From assembly GCF_003944835.1 (NCBI RefSeq), contig NZ_RWIV01000001.1:1837501-1901500 (forward strand): a DNA stretch of 64,000 nt, in the 5' to 3' direction. Below are positions 57,134-64,000 of the stretch, in pieces. The notes under the pieces are model-generated. The model saw nothing but the letters and a program-made list of their open reading frames with translations. It did no database searches and was not told the origin of the DNA. Source of the DNA: Bacillus sp. HMF5848 (GTDB taxonomy: Bacteria; Bacillota; Bacilli; Bacillales; HMF5848). The translations under genes and the position numbers were made by a program. Each line of letters opens with the position of its first letter. Position 1 is the first letter of the stretch.

Positions 57134-57871
57134 ATGACGACTGAAAAAATTGCGATTATCTCTGATATACATGGAAATATACCAGCGTTGACTGCGGTCT
57201 TAACAGACATAAAAAATCGTCAAATTCAAAGGATTTTTTGCTTAGGAGATTTAATTGGAAAAGGACCATCTGGAGATAAAGCTGTTGATATCGTACAAGA
57301 AGTATGTGAAGTTGTTATTCAAGGTAACTGGGATAACTTTATAACAAATGAAACGAATGATGAAACTTTACTTTGGCATCAAGATGTACTTGGTAAGGAG
57401 CGATTGCAGTATTTAAAAAACCTTCCCTTTTCATTTGATTTTACTTTAAGTGGACGTAATATTCGTTTGTTTCATGCATCAGCTAAAAGTGTTCATCATC
57501 GTGTCCAAGCTTGGGATGGGTTTGACGAGCTTATGAGCATGTTTACCAATACAGAAAAAACAGGGTATGAAATCGAAGCACACGTTGTAGGATACGGGGA
57601 CGTTCATTATTCTTACTTCCAGCCTATTCGTGACCGAATAGTTTTTAATACCGGGAGTGTTGGTAATCCTTTAGATATACCTTTAGGTTCTTATATGATT
57701 ATTGAAGGCACATCTGAAACTAGTCTAAATAGCCCATTCTCTATACAAAATGTTCGTGTACCATATGATATAGACGAAGCAATTCGTCAAGCACGCGAAG
57801 TTAATATGCCACAGTTAGAGGAATACGAGTTAGAGTTACGAACTGCAAAATATCGTGGTTTAAAGGAGTAA
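57134..57871 (+). CDS. calcineurin-like metallophosphoesterase
   Basis: 245 aa, YfcE/DUF-type phosphodiesterase fold. Metal motifs: ISDIHGNIPAL, CLGDLIGKGP, QGNWDNF, the His in FHASAKS. The usual GHTH box is replaced by YGDVH, so the first His is Asp; the last His remains. The substrate is unknown. ATG at 57134 lies 9 nt after AAAGGGTGA (a GTG at 57122 overlaps it). It stands between two minus-strand genes. Confidence 0.82.
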   Translation: MTTEKIAIISDIHGNIPALTAVLTDIKNRQIQRIFCLGDLIGKGPSGDKAVDIVQEVCEVVIQGNWDNFITNETNDETLLWHQDVLGKERLQYLKNLPFSFDFTLSGRNIRLFHASAKSVHHRVQAWDGFDELMSMFTNTEKTGYEIEAHVVGYGDVHYSYFQPIRDRIVFNTGSVGNPLDIPLGSYMIIEGTSETSLNSPFSIQNVRVPYDIDEAIRQAREVNMPQLEEYELELRTAKYRGLKE

Positions 57872-57903
57872 TAGTTTTAATTACTGATTAGATGTAAATG
57901 GTA

Positions 57904-57947
57904 ATACCCTAATGAGCTTATAAACACTGTTTCGTTCATTAGGGTAT
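57904..57947. terminator. hairpin between convergent genes, possible bidirectional terminator
   Basis: A perfect 12-bp stem ATACCCTAATGA/TCATTAGGGTAT with a 20-nt loop between the phosphoesterase and the minus-strand membrane gene. T tracts are poor on both sides. Confidence 0.5.
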
Positions 57948-57954
57948 ATGTACA

Positions 57955-58533
57955 TTAAGAGTTAGCGTTAGCTCCAGTCCCAATAAAAGGTATAGAATAC
58001 TTAGCGATAATACCGCGAAACTTCCAATATTTCTCTCGAAATACATTGTCGCTAACAAAAGAAATAGAATTTCCATCTTTAAACATTATTAGTATACGTG
58101 ATTTTTCTTTTTTGTAGTTTTCTGTTAACACATACTCTATACGCTCGACATCATCCCAACTATATTGCGATGTTGTATACGAAAAAGGAGAGCTCCAAGC
58201 TACCCCAGTATCACCCATATATTGATAGTGGTTAATGCTGAGTGACATGATTAGTAGTGTAAGTGGTATCATAACAAAAACAGAGATTACTATTTTTGTT
58301 TGTTGCTTATGAAATAAGTATACGAAAAAAAAGCCAAGTGCTAAAAAGAATCCTCCTAAGGCAAACAGAGTATATGAGTATTTAGGTGTTTGCACGAGCC
58401 AGGTTGAGGTAGAAAAAAACAACATATTATGAGCTGTTTTAGGGATTAAGATGAAAAAGAATGGTGTTGCTACTAAGGTGCAAATCGATATTGCTAGAAA
58501 AATATGACGAGTTTCATAGTTTTTTTGTTCCAT
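57955..58533 (-). CDS. membrane protein of unknown function with a possible PH-like tail
   Basis: 192 aa, not recognised. Three hydrophobic helices (about residues 11-30, 51-72, 80-97) are followed by a soluble C-terminal part (YSWDDVERIEYVLTE, RILIMFKDGNSISF) that looks like a small beta-rich PH-like domain. RBS AAAGAGGAGGCCG. Function unknown; there is no clear operon partner. Confidence 0.7.
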   Translation of the reverse strand: MEQKNYETRHIFLAISICTLVATPFFFILIPKTAHNMLFFSTSTWLVQTPKYSYTLFALGGFFLALGFFFVYLFHKQQTKIVISVFVMIPLTLLIMSLSINHYQYMGDTGVAWSSPFSYTTSQYSWDDVERIEYVLTENYKKEKSRILIMFKDGNSISFVSDNVFREKYWKFRGIIAKYSIPFIGTGANANS

Positions 58534-58668
58534 AAAAACGGCCTCCTCTTTGCTTTATTTATTACGAAAAATTATCATGTAAGTAATGAAAGTTTAATGA
58601 TTATATCTTTCTAAGTAGTAGTATAGTAATTAACTATCAGAACAGTAAATTTATGTATACTCCACTAT

Positions 58669-58786
58669 GCTAGCTTGCTACGATCTTCCACAATTTTAGC
58701 ACTTGAGGATTGTCCCGCCTTCCTACGAAGGCTATAAAACGTCTTCTTGTTAGGATTTCTGGCAAGTCGCCGAAATACAAGCTAGC
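58669..58786. repeat. 118-bp segment bounded by inverted repeats
   Basis: GCTAGCTTG (58669-58677) and its exact complement CAAGCTAGC (58778-58786) bracket GC-richer sequence in a 312-bp gap (58534-58845). Read on the minus strand it contains TTTCGGCGACTTGCC and other stretches resembling the element after sigG. It is either a MITE-like remnant or a structured RNA region. The rest of the gap is AT-rich; TATAAT near 58808 could serve the vanZ-like gene. Confidence 0.45.
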
Positions 58787-58845
58787 TACACTTTTCTTTT
58801 TTCTTTAGTATAATGGATAAGCTGTGGTATTGAAATTAAATTTTT

Positions 58846-59286
58846 ATGAAAAGAGTTTATAATATGAAATTATCGAAAATACACAAAACTCTATTTGTTT
58901 TGTATGCATTGTGTCTAGTATATTTGATGTTTTTAAGTGATGTTAGAACTGCGGGTGGGTATTATAGCTATAACATCGTACCGTTCGCGACGATCAAAAA
59001 TTATTTTATAAATTTTCGTTATTTTAATATAGATACGTGGATTATTAATATAGTTGGTAATGTGATTGTATTTGTGCCCTTTGGATTGTTTTTACCGTTA
59101 ATGAACAAACGACTGCGAAAGCCGATACTGTTTATAGTTGTATTTATCGCAATTATTACATCACTTGAGATGCTGCAATTTATATTTGCTGTTGGTAGCT
59201 TCGATGTAGATGATATTCTACTTAATACAATTGGTGCGGTCATTGGCCTTTTTATCACATATCGCAATAAGGGGACTAAGTCTTGA
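58846..59286 (+). CDS. VanZ-family membrane protein
   Basis: 146 aa with about four transmembrane helices and the VanZ-type core YNIVPFATIKNYF, NVIVFVPFGLFLPL and SFDVDDILLNTIGAVIGL. VanZ relatives confer low-level teicoplanin resistance in enterococcal clusters, but most chromosomal members are uncharacterised and no van genes are near. ATG at 58846 or 58864; neither has a strong ribosome site, so the start is uncertain. Confidence 0.8.
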   Translation: MKRVYNMKLSKIHKTLFVLYALCLVYLMFLSDVRTAGGYYSYNIVPFATIKNYFINFRYFNIDTWIINIVGNVIVFVPFGLFLPLMNKRLRKPILFIVVFIAIITSLEMLQFIFAVGSFDVDDILLNTIGAVIGLFITYRNKGTKS

Positions 59287-59349
59287 CATCGTGTGGAGCA
59301 GGATGTAAACTTACATGTAAAGGCTTTTCACTTAACAGGAGGATAGAAT

Positions 59350-59679
59350 ATGTTAGATAAAACAACTCGTGTTAATTATTTATATGATTTCTATCAATCA
59401 CTGTTAACGCCTAAACAACAAGAGTACATGTCACTATACTACTTAGATGATTATTCCTTAGGTGAGATTGCGGAAGAATTTAATGTCAGTCGTCAAGCAG
59501 TTTATGACAACATTAAACGTACTGAAGCAATGCTTGAGGAATACGAGGTGAAACTACAGTTGTTCCAAAAATTTCAAGAGCGCAAACAATTACTAGACAA
59601 GTTACAAGAGTTTAGTGTAACGACACCTAACAAAGAGCACATAGAATTGTTAATAGAGGCGCTTAGGAAGTTAGAATAG
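59350..59679 (+). CDS. ylxM: YlxM, SRP-associated helix-turn-helix protein
   Basis: 109 aa. Sigma-70 region 4-like helix-turn-helix ([21 protein letters not shown], about residues 36-56) and a helical tail. Streptococcal and Bacillus YlxM modulate SRP and FtsY GTPase activity. It lies 14 nt before ffh, the conserved pair. RBS AACAGGAGGATAG. Confidence 0.93.
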   Translation: MLDKTTRVNYLYDFYQSLLTPKQQEYMSLYYLDDYSLGEIAEEFNVSRQAVYDNIKRTEAMLEEYEVKLQLFQKFQERKQLLDKLQEFSVTTPNKEHIELLIEALRKLE

Positions 59680-59693
59680 GGGGCACGGCATTT

Positions 59694-61046
59694 ATGGCAT
59701 TTGAAGGATTGGCCGACCGTCTGCAAGGTTCAATTCAAAAAATTCGTGGTAAAGGGAAAGTCACGGAGTCCGATGTAAAAGAAATGATGCGCGAAGTACG
59801 CTTGGCTTTATTAGAGGCGGATGTAAACTTCAAAGTCGTTAAAGACTTTGTGAAGCGTGTTAGTGAGCGTTCAGTTGGACAAGAAGTGATGAAAAGCTTA
59901 ACACCTGGACAACAAGTCATTAAAGTAGTACAGGAAGAGTTAACTGCTTTAATGGGTGGCGAGCAAAGCAGAATTGCAGTAGCAAATCGTCCGCCAACTG
60001 TTATTATGATGGTAGGTTTGCAAGGTGCTGGTAAAACAACGACGACAGGGAAACTAGCCAATTTGTTGCGCAAAAAATATAACCGTAAACCTATGCTTGT
60101 TGCAGCAGATATTTATCGCCCTGCTGCTATTCAACAACTTGAAACTCTCGGTAAGCAGTTAAGTATGCCGGTGTTTTCTTTAGGTGATCAGGTTAGTCCA
60201 GTTGAAATTGCAAAACAAGCTCTACAGAAGGCTAAGGAAGAACACCATGATTATGTTATTATCGATACAGCAGGTCGATTACACATTGATGAAACATTAA
60301 TGGGTGAACTTAAACAAGTCAAAGAGGTTGCTAAGCCTGATGAAATTTTTCTTGTAGTTGATGCTATGACAGGACAGGATGCTGTTAACGTTGCATCTAG
60401 CTTTAATGAACAATTAGACCTTACTGGTGTCGTGTTAACTAAACTAGATGGTGATACACGTGGTGGTGCTGCATTATCAGTAAAAGCTGTTACAGGCACA
60501 CCTATCAAATTCGTAGGTCTTGGTGAAAAGTTAGATCAACTCGAGCCATTTCACCCAGAACGAATGGCCTCTCGTATATTAGGTATGGGAGACGTACTAT
60601 CATTAATTGAAAAAGCTCAAGCAAATGTTGATACAGAAAAAGCAAAAGAGCTTGAACAAAAGATGAGAACTATGTCCTTTACTTTTGATGATTTCTTAGA
60701 TCAAATGGAGCAGGTCAAAAAAATGGGCCCGCTTGATGAACTTCTTGGGATGATGCCTGGCGCAAGCAAGATGAAGGGCTTAAAAGATATAAAAGTGGAT
60801 GACAAACAGCTTGCTCACGTGGAGGCCATTATTAAGTCCATGACAAAGCTCGAAAAACAACAGCCAGAAATTATTAATGCTAGCCGCAAAAAACGAATTG
60901 CAAGAGGAAGCGGTCGACCTATACAGGAAGTTAATCGCTTATTAAAGCAATTTGAAGAAATGAAAAAGATGATGAAGCAAATGACGCAAATGACTAAAGG
61001 TAAAGGGAAACGCAAAGGTGGATTTCCTAAGCTACCTTTCATGTAA
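59694..61046 (+). CDS. ffh: signal recognition particle protein Ffh
   Basis: 450 aa. Binds signal sequences with the SRP RNA. NG domain with P-loop GLQGAGKTTTTGKLAN from about residue 108, DTAGRLHIDE and TKLDGDTRGG; Met-rich M domain from about residue 300 (LDELLGMMPGASKM, SGRPIQEVNRLLKQFEEMKK) for RNA and signal binding. RBS TAGGGGGCACG. Confidence 0.97.
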   Translation: MAFEGLADRLQGSIQKIRGKGKVTESDVKEMMREVRLALLEADVNFKVVKDFVKRVSERSVGQEVMKSLTPGQQVIKVVQEELTALMGGEQSRIAVANRPPTVIMMVGLQGAGKTTTTGKLANLLRKKYNRKPMLVAADIYRPAAIQQLETLGKQLSMPVFSLGDQVSPVEIAKQALQKAKEEHHDYVIIDTAGRLHIDETLMGELKQVKEVAKPDEIFLVVDAMTGQDAVNVASSFNEQLDLTGVVLTKLDGDTRGGAALSVKAVTGTPIKFVGLGEKLDQLEPFHPERMASRILGMGDVLSLIEKAQANVDTEKAKELEQKMRTMSFTFDDFLDQMEQVKKMGPLDELLGMMPGASKMKGLKDIKVDDKQLAHVEAIIKSMTKLEKQQPEIINASRKKRIARGSGRPIQEVNRLLKQFEEMKKMMKQMTQMTKGKGKRKGGFPKLPFM

Positions 61047-61103
61047 TAAGCGTTCCAAAAATAACAGTTTAAAAAATAATTTTACACTGTTAAGAAAAAA
61101 CAC

Positions 61104-61132
61104 TTTACAACCTAACCTAAACTTGATAATAT
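61104..61132 (+). promoter_or_regulatory. candidate promoter of rpsP
   Basis: TTTACA, 17 bp, TAATAT, about 40 nt before the rpsP start. Confidence 0.5.
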
Positions 61133-61171
61133 ACTATCTTGTGTGGTAAAAAATTCGGAGGTGCAATATAA

Positions 61172-61444
<273 letters not shown>

Positions 61445-61456
61445 TAAGTGAATGAT

Positions 61457-61687
61457 ATGAAAGAACTGATAGAGACTATTGTGAAAGCCCTTGTCGATCA
61501 CCCAAATGATGTTACTGTTTCCGAAAAAGAAACGGAAAAAAGCATTCATTTTGAGCTTTCTGTCAACAAAGAAGACATGGGAAAAGTGATTGGTAAACAA
61601 GGCCGCGTGGCAAAAGCAGTTCGAACCGTTGTGTATGCAGCAGGTGCACAACAAAACAAAAAAATTCATCTAGATATTACAGAGTAA
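61457..61687 (+). CDS. khpA: KhpA, KH-domain RNA-binding protein (YlqC)
   Basis: 76 aa. Single KH domain with the GxxG loop in GKVIGKQGRVAKAVRTVV. KhpA pairs with KhpB/Jag and affects cell size and division. ATG at 61457; an in-frame GTG 9 nt upstream is possible. It is 12 nt after rpsP and followed by a terminator. Confidence 0.92.
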   Translation: MKELIETIVKALVDHPNDVTVSEKETEKSIHFELSVNKEDMGKVIGKQGRVAKAVRTVVYAAGAQQNKKIHLDITE

Positions 61688-61718
61688 AAAAGGAGAGGGC
61701 TACCCTTTCCTTTTTTTA
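61685..61718 (+). terminator. terminator after khpA
   Basis: AAAAAAGG/CCTTTTTTT outer stem with an AGGG/CCCT inner stem; T7 on the plus strand. Confidence 0.8.
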
Positions 61719-61783
61719 TACAATAAAATAGAATTTAATTGATGCTGGTAGTGTCCACTTTTTATTCATATAAGGGTGATAAT

Positions 61784-62170
61784 ATGCAAATAATGAAAAA
61801 GGTTGTTGTGAAGCAATTACTAACAGAACAAAGTAAGCAGAAACTGCTTGAAAAATACACTCTTACAAAAGAATTACTTCATAAAGAGTGTGGTCAGCTT
61901 CAATTTGAGCTGAAAAAAACTGAAAAATCACGTCCTCACCAAATCACGCATGTGAGAGAATATTTTAAAAAGGAAATACAAGATAGACAAGAAAAAATAG
62001 ATTTGTTAGAGTTTCAAATGGAACAATTACATACACTGCCGCTTGGTAGTGAGATTAAAGAGCAAGAACTCGATGCTATTATTAATGTTAGTGTAGGAGA
62101 CAATTGGCCTGATTTAAATCAAGCACAGGTGATTGTTGTGAAGGATGGCATAATTGTAGAAATAAGATAA
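61784..62170 (+). CDS. ylqD: YlqD-family protein
   Basis: 128 aa. Coiled-coil N-terminal two thirds ([20 protein letters not shown] onward) and a compact C-terminal [20 protein letters not shown]-like end typical of YlqD (here [13 protein letters not shown]). Function unknown; always next to rimM. ATG at 61784 follows TAAGGGTGATA. Confidence 0.9.
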   Translation: MQIMKKVVVKQLLTEQSKQKLLEKYTLTKELLHKECGQLQFELKKTEKSRPHQITHVREYFKKEIQDRQEKIDLLEFQMEQLHTLPLGSEIKEQELDAIINVSVGDNWPDLNQAQVIVVKDGIIVEIR

Positions 62171-62207
62171 ATATACATACGTGAACAACAGGATTAGGAG
62201 TGTATAT

Positions 62208-62726
62208 ATGAGTAATTGGTTTAATGTAGGTAAAATAGTGAATACACATGGCATAGCCGGTGAAGTTCGTGTTATATCTCGAACTGATTTCGGCGAAGAA
62301 AGGTATAAGCCCGGTAATACACTATATATTTTTTCTGAACAAGCAAAAGAAGGTATTGCAGTTACCGTCAAGTCGCACCGTATTCATAAGAATTTCGATT
62401 TATTATCGTTTGAAGAGTACAAAGATATTAATGATGTTGAAAAGTTAAAAGGTTTCGTTATTAAAGTACCAATTGAACAATTGGGTGACTTACCTGAAGG
62501 AGAATATTATTTTCACGAAATTATTGGCTGTCAAGTTCAAACGCTAGACGAATTACAGGTTGGTGAGGTATCTGAAATCTTAACGCCAGGTGCGAATGAC
62601 GTTTGGGTTATCAAGACACGAGAAGGCAAGGAAATATTAATTCCATATATTGATGATATAGTAAAAAAAGTTGATGTAAAAAATAAACAAATATGGATTG
62701 ACCCGATGGAAGGGTTGTTAACATGA
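62208..62726 (+). CDS. rimM: 16S rRNA processing protein RimM
   Basis: 172 aa. Assists 30S head assembly by binding S19. N-terminal RimM domain ([21 protein letters not shown]) and C-terminal PRC-barrel ([31 protein letters not shown]). ATG at 62208 follows GATTAGGAGTG. It overlaps trmD by 4 nt. Confidence 0.96.
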   Translation: MSNWFNVGKIVNTHGIAGEVRVISRTDFGEERYKPGNTLYIFSEQAKEGIAVTVKSHRIHKNFDLLSFEEYKDINDVEKLKGFVIKVPIEQLGDLPEGEYYFHEIIGCQVQTLDELQVGEVSEILTPGANDVWVIKTREGKEILIPYIDDIVKKVDVKNKQIWIDPMEGLLT

Positions 62727-63448
62727 AAATTGATATTTTAACTTTATTTCCTGACATGTTTGAAGGTGTGTTTGGATCTTCTATTTTAAAGAAAGCACAA
62801 GATAAGGATGCGGTAAACATTCATGTTCATAACTTCCGGGAGTTTGCTGATAATAAGCATCAAACTGTAGATGATTATCCGTATGGTGGAGGTGCAGGCA
62901 TGGTTCTTAAGCCACAACCTCTATTTGATGCTGTTAAAGGTATTGAAGCTGAGGGAACGCGTGTAATTCTTATGTGTCCGCAAGGTGAACGATATACGCA
63001 GGCTAAAGCAGAATCATTTGCAAAGGAAAAACATCTTGTGTTTTTGTGCGGACATTACGAGGGGTATGATGAGAGAATTCGAGAGCACCTTGTAACAGAT
63101 GAAATATCGATTGGCGATTATGTATTAACTGGTGGAGAGCTTGCAGCGATGGTTGTGGTTGATAGTGTCGTTCGGTTACTTCCAGATGTTCTAGGGAATG
63201 AGGATTCTCACATGAAGGATTCTTACAGTACAGGGCTGCTAGAACATCCACATTATACACGACCAGCAGATTTTCGCGGACTTAAAGTACCAGACGTCTT
63301 ATTATCTGGAGATCATAAAAAGATTGAAGAATGGCGACAAAAAGAGTCTCTACGTCGAACTTGGTTAAGAAGGCCTGATTTGCTAGATGTAATAGAGTTA
63401 AATGATCAACAAAAAAAATGGTTATTAGAATTCAAGAATCAGTCTTGA
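62723..63448 (+). CDS. trmD: tRNA (guanine-37-N1)-methyltransferase
   Basis: 241-aa SPOUT methyltransferase preventing +1 frameshifts. The trefoil-knot residues [30 protein letters not shown] and [16 protein letters not shown] are present. ATG overlaps the rimM stop. Confidence 0.97.
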   Translation: MKIDILTLFPDMFEGVFGSSILKKAQDKDAVNIHVHNFREFADNKHQTVDDYPYGGGAGMVLKPQPLFDAVKGIEAEGTRVILMCPQGERYTQAKAESFAKEKHLVFLCGHYEGYDERIREHLVTDEISIGDYVLTGGELAAMVVVDSVVRLLPDVLGNEDSHMKDSYSTGLLEHPHYTRPADFRGLKVPDVLLSGDHKKIEEWRQKESLRRTWLRRPDLLDVIELNDQQKKWLLEFKNQS

Positions 63449-63453
63449 ATATG

Positions 63454-63482
63454 TTGCATCATCTATATAAATATGGTATTAT
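63454..63482 (+). promoter_or_regulatory. sigma-A promoter of rplS
   Basis: TTGCAT, 17 bp, TATTAT, just after trmD. Confidence 0.75.
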
Positions 63483-63489
63483 ACTCTTT

Positions 63490-63568
63490 GTGACTTAGCG
63501 CAAGTGCGTTAAGTTGATTAACGATGTTCCGCTGCAAACATAGTTGTGCAAGAGCATCTGTAGAAGGA
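63490..63568 (+). ncRNA. L19 leader RNA
   Basis: The rplS 5' leader has GCGCAAGTGCG, then ACGATGTTCCGCTGCAAAC and GAGCATCTGTAGAAGGAG, matching my recollection of the Bacillota L19 leader family. It would bind L19 for autoregulation; covariance checking is needed. Confidence 0.7.
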
Positions 63569-63578
63569 GATGAAAGGC

Positions 63579-63923
63579 ATGCATCATATTATTCAAGAAA
63601 TTACAAAAGAACAATTAAGATCAGACCTTCCTGAATTCCGTCCTGGAGACACAGTGCGTGTACACGTTAAGGTTGTCGAAGGTACTCGTGAGCGTATTCA
63701 GATTTTTGAAGGTGTTGTTATTAAGCGTCGTGGCGGTGGAATTAGTGAAACGTTCACGGTTCGTAAGATTTCTTACGGCGTGGGAGTTGAACGTACTTTC
63801 CCTGTACACACACCAAAGATTGCGAAGCTTGAAGTTATTCGTCGTGGTAAAGTACGTCGTGCAAAACTTTATTACCTACGTAACTTACGTGGTAAAGCAG
63901 CTCGTATTAAAGAAATTCGATAA
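63579..63923 (+). CDS. rplS: 50S ribosomal protein L19
   Basis: 114 aa. [40 protein letters not shown] and the basic C-terminus KAARIKEIR are typical. ATG at 63579 is 9 nt after GAAGGAG; an in-frame ATG at 63570 abuts that site. A terminator follows. Confidence 0.96.
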   Translation: MHHIIQEITKEQLRSDLPEFRPGDTVRVHVKVVEGTRERIQIFEGVVIKRRGGGISETFTVRKISYGVGVERTFPVHTPKIAKLEVIRRGKVRRAKLYYLRNLRGKAARIKEIR

Positions 63924-63929
63924 TGAGAA

Positions 63930-63961
63930 AAAAAGGAGCTTGGGAAACAAGCTCCTTTTTC
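63930..63961 (+). terminator. terminator after rplS
   Basis: AAAAAGGAGCTTG pairs with CAAGCTCCTTTTT around a 5-nt loop. Confidence 0.9.
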
Positions 63962-64000
63962 ATAATAAAATGTTGATTTAACAAACCATAATATGTGGAG

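Overview
The window is a low-GC, densely coded stretch of a spore-forming Bacillaceae chromosome (Bacillota). Gene order and protein sequence closely follow the Bacillus subtilis region from sigG to rplS: sigG, the ylm cell-division cluster, divIVA, ileS, ylyA-lspA-rluD, the pyr operon, rqcH, yloC-remA-gmk-rpoZ, coaBC-priA, fmt-rsmB-rlmN-prpC-prkC-rsgA-rpe, thiN, spoVM, rpmB, yloU-fakA, sdaAB-sdaAA-recG, fapR-plsX-fabD-fabG-acpP, rnc-smc, ftsY, ylxM-ffh, rpsP-khpA-ylqD-rimM-trmD-rplS. SigG, SpoVM and YlyA point to an endospore former. No species is assigned. No rRNA, tRNA, CRISPR array, prophage or intact insertion sequence was seen.

Layout. 1-5.3 kb: the 3' end of sigG, then ylmC-H with sepF and divIVA (division and sporulation). 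5.3-10.8 kb: ileS behind an isoleucine T-box, a 0.5 kb non-coding stretch, ylyA, lspA and a pseudouridine synthase gene. 10.8-22.9 kb: the complete UMP operon pyrR-P-B-C-AA-AB-K-D-F-E, with three PyrR-type attenuators (before pyrR, pyrP and pyrB). 23-24.8 kb: rqcH (ribosome rescue) on the minus strand. 25-39.7 kb: nucleotide, translation, replication-restart and Ser/Thr kinase-phosphatase genes. 39.7-44.3 kb: spoVM, rpmB (minus strand), fatty-acid kinase and serine dehydratase genes. 44.3-54.7 kb: recG, the FapR-controlled lipid genes, rnc and smc. 55-61 kb: ftsY and ffh (the SRP pathway), separated by a small island of four mixed-strand genes. 61-64 kb: ribosomal proteins and RNA maturation factors, ending with rplS behind a candidate L19 leader.

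Departures from the B. subtilis arrangement, from memory of that genome: no def between priA and fmt, no yloB next to yloC, no cys/sat genes after pyrE, a 56-codon gene of unknown function between rpe and thiN, and the ttcA-phosphoesterase-membrane protein-vanZ island between ftsY and ylxM. RqcH carries Glu where the B. subtilis protein has Asp97 of its Asp-Arg tailing motif.

Several long intergenic stretches (after sigG, before pyrB, before ftsY, before the vanZ-like gene) hold structured sequence that looks like diverged copies of one or more dispersed elements. These stretches, not a new protein system, are the least explained part of the window. I found no convincing undescribed multi-gene system.
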